From positions 162,430-226,429 of the forward strand of contig CBDDDT010000008.1 in NCBI GenBank assembly GCA_965226755.1: a DNA stretch of 64,000 nucleotides, written 5' to 3'. A model generated the notes under the pieces. It made no database searches, was not told where the DNA came from, and saw nothing but the letters and a program-made list of their open reading frames with translations. Both the position numbers and the translations under genes were made by a program. The DNA comes from Bog-113 sp965226755 (GTDB lineage Bacteria; Acidobacteriota; Terriglobia; Bryobacterales; Bryobacteraceae). Below are positions 45,711 through 54,945 of this stretch, one piece after another (positions within the stretch are counted from its first letter, which is position 1; every line of letters begins with the position of its first letter).

Positions 45711-48700
45711 ATGCTCTCTATCCTGCTGCGCGGATGGCGATCGTGGAAGAGCGCCAAAGGCGTCGCTCTGCTCGCCATTCTCGCGCTCGCGGTCGGCATC
45801 GGTTCCACCACCGCCATCTACACCGTCGTGCACGCCGTGCTGCTGAACCCGTTCCCCTACCTCCACGGCGAACGGTTCGTCACGCTCTTCGGCGCACGCT
45901 TCAGCGAGCCCGGCCAGTTCTCCGGCCTTTCTCTGCCCGACATCCAGGATTTCCAGCAGCGCACCCGCAGCTTCGACGTGTTCGGCGCCTTCGCTTCCCT
46001 GGATTTCAACCTCACTGCACCCGGACCGCCGCAGCTCATTCCGGGTGTCGCCGTGGCGCCGGCGCTTGCGAACAACATCGGCGTGAACCCGATTCTGGGC
46101 CGCTGGTTCGGGGAACCCTCGAGCGAGCACGGCGATTCCAATCTTGCCGTGATCTCCAGCGGACTCTGGCATCGGCTCGGCGGCAGCCCCGGCATTCTCG
46201 GGACAAGGCTCATGCTCAACCATCAGCCCTACACCGTGACGGGAGTGATGCCGGGCTGGTTCCGCCTGCCCGTGGGAGGCACCGGCGGCGAGGAAATTCG
46301 CAGCGACGTTTGGGTGCCGCTCCATCCTCCCGCCGGGGAGAGCAATCGCGGCTATGCCGCTTACTTCTGCTACGCGCGCCGGAAGCCCGGCGTCACGCTG
46401 GCCCAGGCCGACGCCGACGTGAAGCGCGCCGCGGCCGGCATTGCGCGCGACACCCCGCAGTTTCATGCCGGGTTCACCGCCATGGTGTTGTCGTTACAGC
46501 AGTCGCTCGTGAAGGAAATCCGTCCCACCTTGCTTCTGCTAATCGCCGCCGCGGCCGCGCTGCTTCTCATCACCTGTGCGAACGTGGCGGGCTTGCTGGT
46601 CTCGCGCTCCGTCGCCCGCGCGCGGGAAACCGCGATTCGCGTCGCTCTCGGCGCTTCGCGATCGCAGCTGGCACTGCAGTTTTTCGTCGAAGGCCTGATG
46701 ACCGCTCTCGCCGGGGCCGCCGCCGGCATTTTTATCAGCTACGCGCTGGTCCGCTTCGTCCTCTCGCTGGCTGCCGACGAGATCCCGCGCGCCGACGAGA
46801 TTACCGTGAACTGGCCGGTTCTCGGTTTCGCGCTCGCGGTCGCCATCCTCGCGAGTCTGCTGTTCAGTCTGGCTCCGCTCTGGCAGGCGGTTCGGACTCT
46901 TCCTAATGACGTTCTGACGGAAGGCGTGCGCGCCTCCGCGGGCGCCCGCACCCGCAAATTGTCCCGTTTTCTGGTGGTCGCGGAGATCGCCTTGGCCTTC
47001 ACCCTGCTCGCCGTCGGAGCTCTCCTGGTCGCGGAGCTCGCGAATTTGGCCCGCGTCGCGCCCGGCTTCAATCCCGATCACGTCCTCACCTTCCGCCTCA
47101 ACGTTCCGGCCTCACAGTATCCGGATCTGGCGCGTCTAGCCGGCTACCAGAAACAGCTTGTCTCCTCCATCGAACGCGTTCCCGGAGTTTCGTCCGCGGC
47201 TTTCTCGAATCAACTGCCGCTGGCCGGGTGCTGCTACTCCTTCGACATCTACCCGGAAGGGCGCTCGGTCGACCCCACTCATCTGGAAGCGGTCAGCTTC
47301 ATGGTGACCAGCCCGGGCTATTTCCGCGCCATGGAGATTCCTCTTCTGAGCGGGCGTCTCTACACCGGGCAGGAAGCCTCCGAGGACACAACGGCGGTGA
47401 TCGATCAAGCCGCGGCGCGGCGCTACTGGCCGGGCCGCGATCCCGTGGGCCAGTACGCTCACGCTTCCAGTCCCGACGGCACGCGCTTTCGTATCGCGGG
47501 CGTCGTGGGCGCGGTAAAGAACAAGAGCCTCCACGATGCCACCACGCCCGAGGTCTTCTTCCCGAACTCCCTCGCCACCTTGAACGCCATGTTCTTCGTG
47601 GTGCGTTCGCCGCTTCCGGAACAGACGCTGGTCCCCGCGCTCCGCCGCGCCGTGCAATCGGTGGATCCGCTCCAGCCCATTTACGCCGTTCAGACGATGA
47701 ATGACATCGTGGCCGCGTCCATCGCCCGGCAGCGCCTGCAATCTTTCCTGATCTCTTTCTTCGCCGCCGCCGCGCTGCTCATGGCCACGCTCGGCGTTTA
47801 CGGCGTCGTATCCTATTCCGTGCGCCAGCGCACCGTGGAGATAGGAACCCGCATGGCCGTCGGCGCCACCAGCCGCGATCTGATCCGCCTCATCCTGGGG
47901 GACGGACTGAAGATGGCGGCGTTCGGGATCGGGATCGGCGCTCTCGTCATCGCCTGCGTAGCCGTGGCGCTGCGAGCGAACCTCAGCGGCCTGCGCCTGG
48001 ACGACCCGCGTCCTTTCCTGTTCTCGACGGGGACCGTCGCGGGGCTGACCGCGCTCGCCTGCTTCGCGCCGGCCTGGCGCGCCACGCTGCTTTCCCCCAT
48101 GGTCGCCATTCGCAATGATTCCGGCGGCCTCTGGCGGAGCACGCGCGAAAACTTCAAGCGGATCGGCGGCCTCGTGTCGCGCGTCGATGAGCAGGGCGCG
48201 ACCGCTGAATCCGAACTCCTCGCCGCAATCGCCGACGCCGGCCGCACCGCCGCCACGTTCCCGGAAGCGCTAGAAGCCGCGCTAAACCGTCTGCGGGACC
48301 GCGTTCACGCCGAATCCATTGCGCTCTTCGTCCAGAAGGCCGACGGCCAGCCCTATCGCTGCGCCGCGGCGATTCCGGGCAACACTCCGGGCAACACCGG
48401 CGCATGGAGTCTTCCCGCCGCGTCGCTCCTCATCAGCCGTCTGCGCCACTACCCGGGAGCGATGCCGCTCGAGCGCGCCGATCTCGACGCGAGCGCGCGA
48501 TGGGCCGAAGAAAACGCGCCCCGGCACCTTCCTGAAATCGCGACCATCCGCGACACCGGCGCTGCTCTCGCCGCCCGCGTGGCCGTGCGCAGCGAAATCA
48601 GCGGTGTCCTTTTTTTAGGTCACCCCGTTGGCCGCGCGCACTATAGCGAACTCGATCGCCGTCTGGTCCGCGGCGCCGCCGCGCAACTCGCCACCATGCT

Positions 48701-49469
48701 CGAGATTTCGCGTCTCACCGACCGCATCTCCGAGCAGGAGCGCCTGCGCCGCGAACTGGCGCTCGCCGGCGAAGTGCAGAAGCGCCTCTTTCCGGACCGC
48801 TCGCCGGAGACCGCGAATCTCCAATTCGCCGGCATCTGCATCCCGGCGCGCGGCGTCGGCGGCGACTATTACGACTTTCTCGATCTCGGCGATCGGCACC
48901 TCGGCGTCGCGCTCGCCGATGTCGCGGGGAAGGGGATTGCCGCCGCCCTCATCATGTCGGTGGTGCAAGCCTCGCTCCGCAGTCTCACCGGCGCTCCCGG
49001 CGGTTCCCTGGCCGAAATTGCCGCGCGCCTCAATCGCCTTCTCCACCGCTCTACCGGCTCCAATAGTTACGCCACCTTCTTCTACGCGGAGGTCGACGAA
49101 CAGCGCCGTTCCATGCGTTACGTGAACGCCGGCCACAATCCGCCCTATCTTCTCCGCGGCGATGGCGTCATCGAGGAACTCACCACCGGCGGCACCATCA
49201 TCGGCATGTTCGCCCGCTCCAGCTATGAGGAAGCCGCCGTCCGTCTTCAAACCGGCGACGTCCTGCTCGCTTTCACCGATGGCGTTCCCGAAGCCCTCGA
49301 TCCCCAGGACGAGGAGTTCGGCGAGGACCGCCTCAAGCAGTATCTCCGCTCCGCCACGCACCTTCCGGTGGACGACATGGCTGCCGGCCTTCTCCAAAAG
49401 CTCCAGGCGTGGATTTCGGACGCCGCTCAGTACGACGACCTGACCTTCATTCTCATGAAAGTGAACTGA
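45711..49469 (+). CDS. Orphan MacB/FtsX permease fused to GAF-like region and SpoIIE/PP2C phosphatase (copy 2)
   Basis: This 1252-residue tandem paralogue begins 5 nt after copy 1 and has the same order: MLSILLRGWRSWKSAKGVALLAIL at the start, a two-part permease to about residue 800 (RQRTVEIGTRMAVGATS), a GAF-like region with ESIALFVQKADGQPYRC, and a PP2C domain with ARGVGGDYYDF (about 1049), LADVAGKGIAAALIMS, NAGHNPPYLL (about 1138), FTDGVPEALDPQDEEFGEDRL and DDLTFILMKVN. The cytoplasmic phosphatase halves of the two copies are more alike than their periplasmic domains, as expected if the outside parts sense different signals. The tight spacing implies one transcript and perhaps a heterodimer. 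The next gene starts 5 nt later. Confidence 0.9.
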   Translation: MLSILLRGWRSWKSAKGVALLAILALAVGIGSTTAIYTVVHAVLLNPFPYLHGERFVTLFGARFSEPGQFSGLSLPDIQDFQQRTRSFDVFGAFASLDFNLTAPGPPQLIPGVAVAPALANNIGVNPILGRWFGEPSSEHGDSNLAVISSGLWHRLGGSPGILGTRLMLNHQPYTVTGVMPGWFRLPVGGTGGEEIRSDVWVPLHPPAGESNRGYAAYFCYARRKPGVTLAQADADVKRAAAGIARDTPQFHAGFTAMVLSLQQSLVKEIRPTLLLLIAAAAALLLITCANVAGLLVSRSVARARETAIRVALGASRSQLALQFFVEGLMTALAGAAAGIFISYALVRFVLSLAADEIPRADEITVNWPVLGFALAVAILASLLFSLAPLWQAVRTLPNDVLTEGVRASAGARTRKLSRFLVVAEIALAFTLLAVGALLVAELANLARVAPGFNPDHVLTFRLNVPASQYPDLARLAGYQKQLVSSIERVPGVSSAAFSNQLPLAGCCYSFDIYPEGRSVDPTHLEAVSFMVTSPGYFRAMEIPLLSGRLYTGQEASEDTTAVIDQAAARRYWPGRDPVGQYAHASSPDGTRFRIAGVVGAVKNKSLHDATTPEVFFPNSLATLNAMFFVVRSPLPEQTLVPALRRAVQSVDPLQPIYAVQTMNDIVAASIARQRLQSFLISFFAAAALLMATLGVYGVVSYSVRQRTVEIGTRMAVGATSRDLIRLILGDGLKMAAFGIGIGALVIACVAVALRANLSGLRLDDPRPFLFSTGTVAGLTALACFAPAWRATLLSPMVAIRNDSGGLWRSTRENFKRIGGLVSRVDEQGATAESELLAAIADAGRTAATFPEALEAALNRLRDRVHAESIALFVQKADGQPYRCAAAIPGNTPGNTGAWSLPAASLLISRLRHYPGAMPLERADLDASARWAEENAPRHLPEIATIRDTGAALAARVAVRSEISGVLFLGHPVGRAHYSELDRRLVRGAAAQLATMLEISRLTDRISEQERLRRELALAGEVQKRLFPDRSPETANLQFAGICIPARGVGGDYYDFLDLGDRHLGVALADVAGKGIAAALIMSVVQASLRSLTGAPGGSLAEIAARLNRLLHRSTGSNSYATFFYAEVDEQRRSMRYVNAGHNPPYLLRGDGVIEELTTGGTIIGMFARSSYEEAAVRLQTGDVLLAFTDGVPEALDPQDEEFGEDRLKQYLRSATHLPVDDMAAGLLQKLQAWISDAAQYDDLTFILMKVN

Positions 49470-49474
49470 CTCCA

Positions 49475-50626
49475 ATGCGCATCACTTCTGTTGAAACCTT
49501 CACCGCCGGCAATCCCTGGAAAAACTGGCTCTTCGCCCGCGTTCACACCGACGAAGGGCTTTATGGCGTGGGCGAGGGCACGCTGAATTATTTCGGCAAG
49601 ACCGTGGAAGCCGCCATCCACGAACTGACGCCGTTGATCATCGGCGCCGATCCGTTCCAGGTGGAAATCATTTCCCGCAAGCTGGTTCGCGATGTCTACT
49701 CCGATGGCGCCCAGATTCATAACAGCGCCGTCTCGGCCATCGAAATCGCTCTCTGGGACATCATCGGCAAGGCCGCCAATCAGCCGATCTATAACCTCTG
49801 GGGCGGACGCTGCCACCAGAAACTTCGCGCGTACGCCAACGGCTGGTATCGCGGCCCGCGCGAGCCCGAAATGTTTGCGGAAAAAGCCAAAATCGTCGCC
49901 GGCCGCGGATACACGGCGCTCAAGTTCGATCCTTTCGGCAGCGCCTGGCGCATGGTTTCGCGCGCGGAGTTCGATCTCTCCATCGACATCATCGCCGCCG
50001 TTCGCGACGCCGTCGGCCCGCAAGTGGATCTCCTGATCGAAGGCCATTCGCGCTTCAACGTCGCCACCGCGGTCCAGTTCGCAGAAGCGATCGCGCGCTT
50101 TCGTCCGGCCTGGTTCGAGGAGCCCGTGCACCACGCGAACATCGGCGCCATGGTCGAAGTGGCTAAGCGCAGTCCCGTGCCCATCGCCACCGGCGAGAGT
50201 TACTCCAGCAAGCAGCAGTTCGCCGAACTGCTTTCGCATAATGTCGTCAGCATTCTGCAGCCCGAGCCGCTCGCGCTCGGCGGCCTGTTCGCGGCCCGCA
50301 AAATCGCCGACATGGTTGACGCCCATTACGGCGTGATCGCGCCCCACAGCGCGCAGGGGCCCATCTGTTCCGCCGCCTGCGTCCAGCTGAACGCTTCCAT
50401 CCCCAATTTCTTTATTCACGAGATCTTCGACGAGTTCAATGAGCCTTGGGAGAAGGAGATCGTGACCAACGCCGTTCACGTCGTGGATGGCTACATCGAG
50501 ATTCCGGACCGGCCCGGTCTCGGGATCGACTTGAACGTCGAAGAGATTCGGAAACACCCCTATCAACAAGGCAATCACCTTCCCCTTTTCCAACCCGGAT
50601 GGGAACAGCGCAAGGGCGAGAAGTAG
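49475..50626 (+). CDS. Enolase-superfamily sugar-acid dehydratase (mandelate racemase/galactonate dehydratase-like)
   Basis: This 383-residue enzyme has the capping domain plus TIM barrel of the mandelate racemase subgroup. Visible sites are YTALKFDPFGS (catalytic Lys region, about 148), VDLLIEGHSRF (acidic metal ligand, about 187), AWFEEPVHHANI (about 213), PIATGES (about 239), ILQPEPLALGG and APHSAQGPI (His region, about 290). The two His-rich loops resemble galactonate dehydratase and related acid-sugar dehydratases, which abstract the proton next to the carboxylate and lose water. The specific sugar acid is unknown. The start at 49475 is 5 nt after the second permease-phosphatase gene, so it belongs to that transcript. 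Confidence 0.85.
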   Translation: MRITSVETFTAGNPWKNWLFARVHTDEGLYGVGEGTLNYFGKTVEAAIHELTPLIIGADPFQVEIISRKLVRDVYSDGAQIHNSAVSAIEIALWDIIGKAANQPIYNLWGGRCHQKLRAYANGWYRGPREPEMFAEKAKIVAGRGYTALKFDPFGSAWRMVSRAEFDLSIDIIAAVRDAVGPQVDLLIEGHSRFNVATAVQFAEAIARFRPAWFEEPVHHANIGAMVEVAKRSPVPIATGESYSSKQQFAELLSHNVVSILQPEPLALGGLFAARKIADMVDAHYGVIAPHSAQGPICSAACVQLNASIPNFFIHEIFDEFNEPWEKEIVTNAVHVVDGYIEIPDRPGLGIDLNVEEIRKHPYQQGNHLPLFQPGWEQRKGEK

Positions 50627-50901
50627 TCTGTAACGCCCGCGTCCTTCGCCCGGCGGCCTTGAAGCGCCTGCCGAGCGGCGAGCTCTGGATCGAGAGATTC
50701 GCGCCCGGGGCGGCGATCCTCGGCGCGATAGTCATGCTGACCGCCCTCTACGCGTTCGTGTCCCGGGCGCTTACTCGCGGCTATGGACTTTTGGCCATGC
50801 TGCTGATCGCTTTGTTCGCCGGCGCGAATCGATGCGGCGATTCCATTCTTCCCGCGAGCCTCGCGAAAATCGACCGTTGTTCCGCGGCCGTCACGCCCTA
50901 A
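50599..50901 (+). CDS. Putative small membrane protein
   Basis: The frame from the ATG at 50599 overlaps the dehydratase gene by 28 nt and encodes 100 residues with two hydrophobic helices (GAAILGAIVMLTALYAFVSRAL and GYGLLAMLLIALFAGANRCG). The region before them is basic, as expected on the cytoplasmic side. A TTG at 50659 would give a shorter form starting LKRLPSGELW. The family is unrecognised, and the gene could be the last member of the fusion-protein transcript. Confidence 0.45.
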   Translation: MGTAQGREVVCNARVLRPAALKRLPSGELWIERFAPGAAILGAIVMLTALYAFVSRALTRGYGLLAMLLIALFAGANRCGDSILPASLAKIDRCSAAVTP

Positions 50902-50905
50902 GCGG

Positions 50906-52744
50906 TCAATAGCTCAAACCATAGCCGAGCGCGAACATCGTCTGATACCCGGGATCCCCGATCCGCAAGGATGTGGATGTCGATTTCGGCCACGTATACG
51001 ACAGCTTTCCGGTCGGCTTGTAATCCCCGAACAGAACATCCGTCACGCCCGCGCCTTCGGTTCCCGGCAGCCACGCCGCGATCCACGCATCGGCCTGGTC
51101 CGCCACGTCGTCGATGAACAGCGGCCGGCCGGAAAACAGCACCACAGCCACCGGAATGCCCGCTTTCTTCATGTTCTGGAGCGCCGCTTTATCCCCGGCG
51201 TCCAAATGCAGATTCGCGATCGTCCGATCCCCGAACATCTCCGCGTAGGGCTTCTCGCCGATCACGAGCACGCCCACATCCGCGCCTTCCGCGCCCGTCC
51301 CGTCCTTCGTATAGGAAATGATCGTGCTCGGCGAGACAGCCCGCTCCATCGCCTCGCGGATCGTCGTTCCTTTGATCACCTTGCCGCTCTTGCCTTGCCA
51401 CGTGATCGTCCAGCCGCCGCACTGATTCCCGATATCGTCGGCGCTCACGCCCGCCAGGTGTATGCGTTTGGCGGTCTTCGATAACGGCAGTACGCTGTGA
51501 TCGTTCTTCAGCAGCACCAGCGATTCCCGAACCGCCTGGCGCGCCACCGCCCGATGCTCCGGAGAACCGAAACTCTTCTGCAGCGACTTGTCCGCGAGCG
51601 GATTATGTTTCGGATCCAGCAGCCCCATCGCCGCCTTTACGCGCAAAATCCGCAGCACCGCGTCATCGATGCGCGTCATCGGAACAGCGCCGCTGGTCAC
51701 CAGTTCTTTCAGATCCTTGAAGAAGAGGACAAACTTCTCCGGCACCATGAACATGTCCATCCCGGCCAGCACCGAAGCGCGGATCTGCTCTTTGAAGTCT
51801 CCCGGAAGTTCGTCGAGCGCGTTGTAATCGGAAATCAGAAACCCTTCAAATCCCATTTCGTTCTTCACGATGTCCGTCATCAGGTGCTTATTCGCCGAAC
51901 ACTTCACGCCGTTCCAGCTGTTGTAGCTGGGCATGATGGTCCCCACGCCGGCCCGGATCGTATCCGCGTATCCCGGCAGAAAAAGGCGACGGAAAGTCGC
52001 TTCGTCCATCACCACGTCGCCATGGTCCATCAGCCCTTTCAGGCCGGTTCCGAACACGGTTCCGCCATCTCCCGCCAGGTGCTTCGCGCAGGCCATCACC
52101 TGGTTCGGGCCGCTGACGTCGGCGCCTTGCAGGCCGCGCGTCTCCGCTTCTCCCAGGGGCCGCACAATTTCCGGCGTCTCGCCGAAGCCCTCATACGTCC
52201 GGCCCCAGCGGATGTCCTGGGGAACCGCGATGCAGGGAGCGAATCCCCAGGGAATTCCCGTAGCGCGAACTTCTTCGGCCGTCACCCGTCCAATCTGCTC
52301 CACCAGGGCCGCATCGCGCGTCGCGCCCAGACCGACATTGTGCGGGAAGATGGTCGCGCCTTCCACGTTGTTGTGACCATGCACCGCGTCCACGCCGTAA
52401 ATCAGCGGAATCTTGAGCCGCGTCTTGAGCGACCGCGCCTCCAGCCGGTCGTACATCTCCGTCCAGGACTGGAGATCGTTGCCCGACTTGGGATCCGAAT
52501 CCCCGCCGCTCAGCACCGACCCGAAATGGTAGGTCTCGATATCGTCCAGGCTCTTCAGAAACTGCTGGTCCGGCTGCAGCATCTGCCCGATCTTTTCGTC
52601 CAGCGTCATTTGCTTCAGCAGCGCCCGGGCCTGGGGATCGTACTTCGCGTACGGCCCCGCCGCCAGTATCGGCATGGCCGCCAGGACGCAGAAAACTCCG
52701 GCCGCGGCCGGTTTGTTAAAGCAACGAATCTTTCGCATGGGCAT
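50906..52744 (-). CDS. Glycoside hydrolase family 3 beta-glucosidase, secreted
   Basis: This enzyme of about 612 residues removes terminal beta-linked glucose or related sugars from oligosaccharides. A signal peptide (KPAAAGVFCVLAAMPILAA) is followed by the (beta/alpha)8 domain starting LLKQMTLDEKIGQMLQPDQQ. Characteristic segments are PLIYGVDAVHGHNNV, FAPCIAVPQDIRWGRTYEGFGE, VMACAKHLAGDGGTVFGTG and FLISDYNALDEL, where the Asp (about 302) is the expected nucleophile. The second domain shows ESLVLLKNDHSVLPLSKTAKRIHLAG, and the protein ends GKLSYTWPKS, FALGYGLSY. The C-terminal fibronectin-like domain of longer GH3 enzymes is missing. An extra ATG at 52738 is an alternative start. Confidence 0.92.
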   Translation of the reverse strand: MPMRKIRCFNKPAAAGVFCVLAAMPILAAGPYAKYDPQARALLKQMTLDEKIGQMLQPDQQFLKSLDDIETYHFGSVLSGGDSDPKSGNDLQSWTEMYDRLEARSLKTRLKIPLIYGVDAVHGHNNVEGATIFPHNVGLGATRDAALVEQIGRVTAEEVRATGIPWGFAPCIAVPQDIRWGRTYEGFGETPEIVRPLGEAETRGLQGADVSGPNQVMACAKHLAGDGGTVFGTGLKGLMDHGDVVMDEATFRRLFLPGYADTIRAGVGTIMPSYNSWNGVKCSANKHLMTDIVKNEMGFEGFLISDYNALDELPGDFKEQIRASVLAGMDMFMVPEKFVLFFKDLKELVTSGAVPMTRIDDAVLRILRVKAAMGLLDPKHNPLADKSLQKSFGSPEHRAVARQAVRESLVLLKNDHSVLPLSKTAKRIHLAGVSADDIGNQCGGWTITWQGKSGKVIKGTTIREAMERAVSPSTIISYTKDGTGAEGADVGVLVIGEKPYAEMFGDRTIANLHLDAGDKAALQNMKKAGIPVAVVLFSGRPLFIDDVADQADAWIAAWLPGTEGAGVTDVLFGDYKPTGKLSYTWPKSTSTSLRIGDPGYQTMFALGYGLSY

Positions 52745-52811
52745 CAAGCAGTTTATAACGGCTCGGGCTTTCGCGCACGGCGGAAGTTGGAGTACATTCG
52801 TTTGAAGCTAC

Positions 52812-54395
52812 ATGGCCGCCGCCGCCCAAAACGAACAGTCGTTTGAATCCTGGTGCCCGAAGTGCAATCCCTGGCTGATAGCAGTTTCCGTGATGCTCGC
52901 CACGTTTATGGAGGTGATCGACACTTCCATCGCCGCCGTCGCGGTGCCTTACATCGCGGGCAGCATTTCCGCCACCAACGACGAATCCACCTGGGTCCTG
53001 ACTTTCTATCTGCTGTCCAACGCCGTCGTCCTCCCGGCCAGCGCGTGGTTCAGTCTGCGTTTTGGCCGCAAGCGATTCCTTATGGTCTCGATCGTGATCT
53101 TCACGATCGCTTCTTTCTTTTGCGGCGCTTCCAATAGCCTGCTGATGATCCTGATCGCGCGGCTCGTGCAAGGCGCCGGCGGAGGCGCGCTCCAGCCCAT
53201 CTCCCAGGCGATCCTCACCGAAAGCTTTCCTCCCGCGAAGCGCGGCATGGCCATGGCTGTCTTCGGGCTCGGCGTCGTCGTCGCGCCCGTGATCGGACCC
53301 ACCCTCGGCGGATGGCTCACCGACGCCTACTCCTGGCGATGGGCGTTCTATATCAATATCCCCATCGGCCTCCTGGCGTTATTCATGATCGGGCGCTTCG
53401 TCGAAGATCCGCCTTATATCAAGAACGCCAAGCCCGGCGGTCTGGATTACTGGGGCTTCGGCCTTCTCGCCGTCTGGCTGGGCTTCATGCAGATCATTTT
53501 GGATCGCGGGCAGGAGGACGATTGGTTCGGCGCCTCCTGGATTCGCTACGGCGTCGTCATTATGGTGACCACCTTCATTCTGTTCGTGGTTCGCCAGTTC
53601 AAAGCCAAGAAGCCGCTCGTCAACCTGCGCATTTTCGCCAACCGCAACTTCGGCCTGGGCACCGTGCTGATTTTTATGTTCGGCGCCTCCATTTACGGCA
53701 CCGTGACCCTGCTCCCGCTCTATTTTCAGACCTTGATGGGCTATTCGGCTTTTGCGGCCGGCCTCGCCGTCAGTCCGCGCGGGATCGGCGCCGTCTGCAT
53801 CATGCCCATCGTCGGCATCCTCACCTCCCGCATGGACAATCGGTGGCTCATTGGGGCCGGCTTCGCCGTGTTCGGGGTCTGCAGTCTCTTCCTCGCTCAC
53901 ATTACGCCGCAGATCGGACCCTGGTCCCTCACCTGGGCCATCGTTGTCAGCGGCGCCGCGCTCGGCATGGTCTTCGTCCCGCTCTCCACCACGGCCCTCG
54001 GTTACCTGCCGCCGGCGGAAATCGGCAACGCCAGCGGACTCTACAACCTCATGCGCAACGTCGGAGGCAGCATCGGGATCTCTCTCGTGAACACCATCCT
54101 GGCGCGCCACGAGCAGCTCCATCGCACGGAGCTCGTCAAGAACCTCAATCCCTACAGCCTCAGTTTTCAGAACCAGCTAAACGGCTTGGTGGCCACCGTC
54201 GGTCAGCACTTTTCCAACTTCGACGCCACCCGGAAAGCCTATGGCATTCTCCAGAACACGCTCGAATTCCAGGCCACGCTCTGGTCGTACATCGATGACT
54301 TCCGGTACATGGCGCTCGCCTGCTTCCTCTGTATTCCGGTCGTGATGATGCTGCGTAAGGCGGTCGGCAAAGCCGGAGCGGCCCCGGTCCACTAA
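52812..54395 (+). CDS. DHA2-family (EmrB/QacA-like) drug:H+ antiporter
   Basis: This 527-residue inner-membrane transporter has the expected 14 membrane helices of the DHA2 group. The N-terminus (FESWCPKCNPWLIAVSVMLATFMEVIDTSIAAVAVPYIAG) contains the family signature around the essential Asp. Motif A-like RFGRKRF and motif C-like GLGVVVAPVIGPTLGGWLTD, followed by WRWAFYINIPIGL, are clear. EmrB-type proteins often pair with a membrane-fusion protein (EmrA) and an outer-membrane channel; no such genes lie beside it, so it may work alone or with partners elsewhere. It is divergent from the GH3 gene and convergent with the FmdB-like gene, ending 5 nt from the latter's stop. Confidence 0.92.
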   Translation: MAAAAQNEQSFESWCPKCNPWLIAVSVMLATFMEVIDTSIAAVAVPYIAGSISATNDESTWVLTFYLLSNAVVLPASAWFSLRFGRKRFLMVSIVIFTIASFFCGASNSLLMILIARLVQGAGGGALQPISQAILTESFPPAKRGMAMAVFGLGVVVAPVIGPTLGGWLTDAYSWRWAFYINIPIGLLALFMIGRFVEDPPYIKNAKPGGLDYWGFGLLAVWLGFMQIILDRGQEDDWFGASWIRYGVVIMVTTFILFVVRQFKAKKPLVNLRIFANRNFGLGTVLIFMFGASIYGTVTLLPLYFQTLMGYSAFAAGLAVSPRGIGAVCIMPIVGILTSRMDNRWLIGAGFAVFGVCSLFLAHITPQIGPWSLTWAIVVSGAALGMVFVPLSTTALGYLPPAEIGNASGLYNLMRNVGGSIGISLVNTILARHEQLHRTELVKNLNPYSLSFQNQLNGLVATVGQHFSNFDATRKAYGILQNTLEFQATLWSYIDDFRYMALACFLCIPVVMMLRKAVGKAGAAPVH

Positions 54396-54400
54396 GCCGC

Positions 54401-54817
54401 TTACCTGTCCGAGGAACTGGCGGGCGGTTTCGAAGCGGGAGAGCTCGTACCGGAACTGGACGATTCCGGCTTGGAGGCCGGCTTCGAACTTTCCGCTTTG
54501 GATCCCTCGGATTTCGACCCCTCTGAATGCGCGCCTTCCGATTTGGATCCTTCCGACTTCGAGCCTTCGGATTTAGAGCCCTCGGATTTGGATTTGTCGG
54601 ATTTGGATTCCGCTCCGGCGTTCGACCCGCCGTTGCCCTTGGCGTAATCCGTCACATACCATCCCGTGCCCTTGAACTGCAGCGCGGGCGCCGAAATCAA
54701 ACGCTCCACCGGACCCGATCCGCACTCCTCATGCACCGTCAGCGGCGCGTCGGAAAACTTCTGTATGAGCTCGAAGCGCTTTCCACAGTTCGCACATAGA
54801 TACTCATACATCGGCAT
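54401..54817 (-). CDS. FmdB-family zinc-ribbon protein with KSEGS repeat tail
   Basis: This 138-residue protein begins with the FmdB/CxxC regulatory domain (MYEYLCANCGKRFELIQKFSDAPL, VERLISAPALQFKGTGWYVTDY). The first zinc knuckle is CANC. In the second knuckle the usual CPxC is HEEC, so a His replaces one Cys; zinc could still bind. After about residue 70 the chain changes to a low-complexity tail built on KSEGS units (SKSEGSKSEGSKSEG) and then a Ser/Pro/Lys stretch. FmdB domains occur in small proteins linked to gene regulation of amidase/formamidase operons, but the role here is unknown. The tail is probably disordered. Confidence 0.85.
   Translation of the reverse strand: MPMYEYLCANCGKRFELIQKFSDAPLTVHEECGSGPVERLISAPALQFKGTGWYVTDYAKGNGGSNAGAESKSDKSKSEGSKSEGSKSEGSKSEGAHSEGSKSEGSKAESSKPASKPESSSSGTSSPASKPPASSSDR
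54489..54610 (-). repeat. Tandem 15-nt coding repeat (KSEGS units)
   Basis: About eight imperfect 15-nt units encode KSEGS, KSEGA, HSEGS, KAESS and similar pentapeptides in the tail of the FmdB-like gene. Synonymous third-position differences between units show they are not a fresh slippage product but an older, maintained repeat. Confidence 0.8.
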
Positions 54818-54873
54818 AACGGACCATCAGCCCCTCTTCCCAACTCTAGCAAAGCGCTCCTTCCAAAGGAAAA

Positions 54874-54898
54874 GCGGACAGGTTCGTGGCCTGTCCGC
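54874..54898 (-). terminator. Rho-independent terminator
   Basis: On the reverse strand a 9-bp perfect stem (GCGGACAGG and CCTGTCCGC with a 7-nt loop) is followed by TTTTCCTTT. It lies between the TPR-like gene and the FmdB-like gene and should end the former's transcript. Confidence 0.85.
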
Positions 54899-54945
54899 TC
54901 GGGCTTGTTCGCGAGACTTCGATCTTCCAACGACGATTTGCCGAA

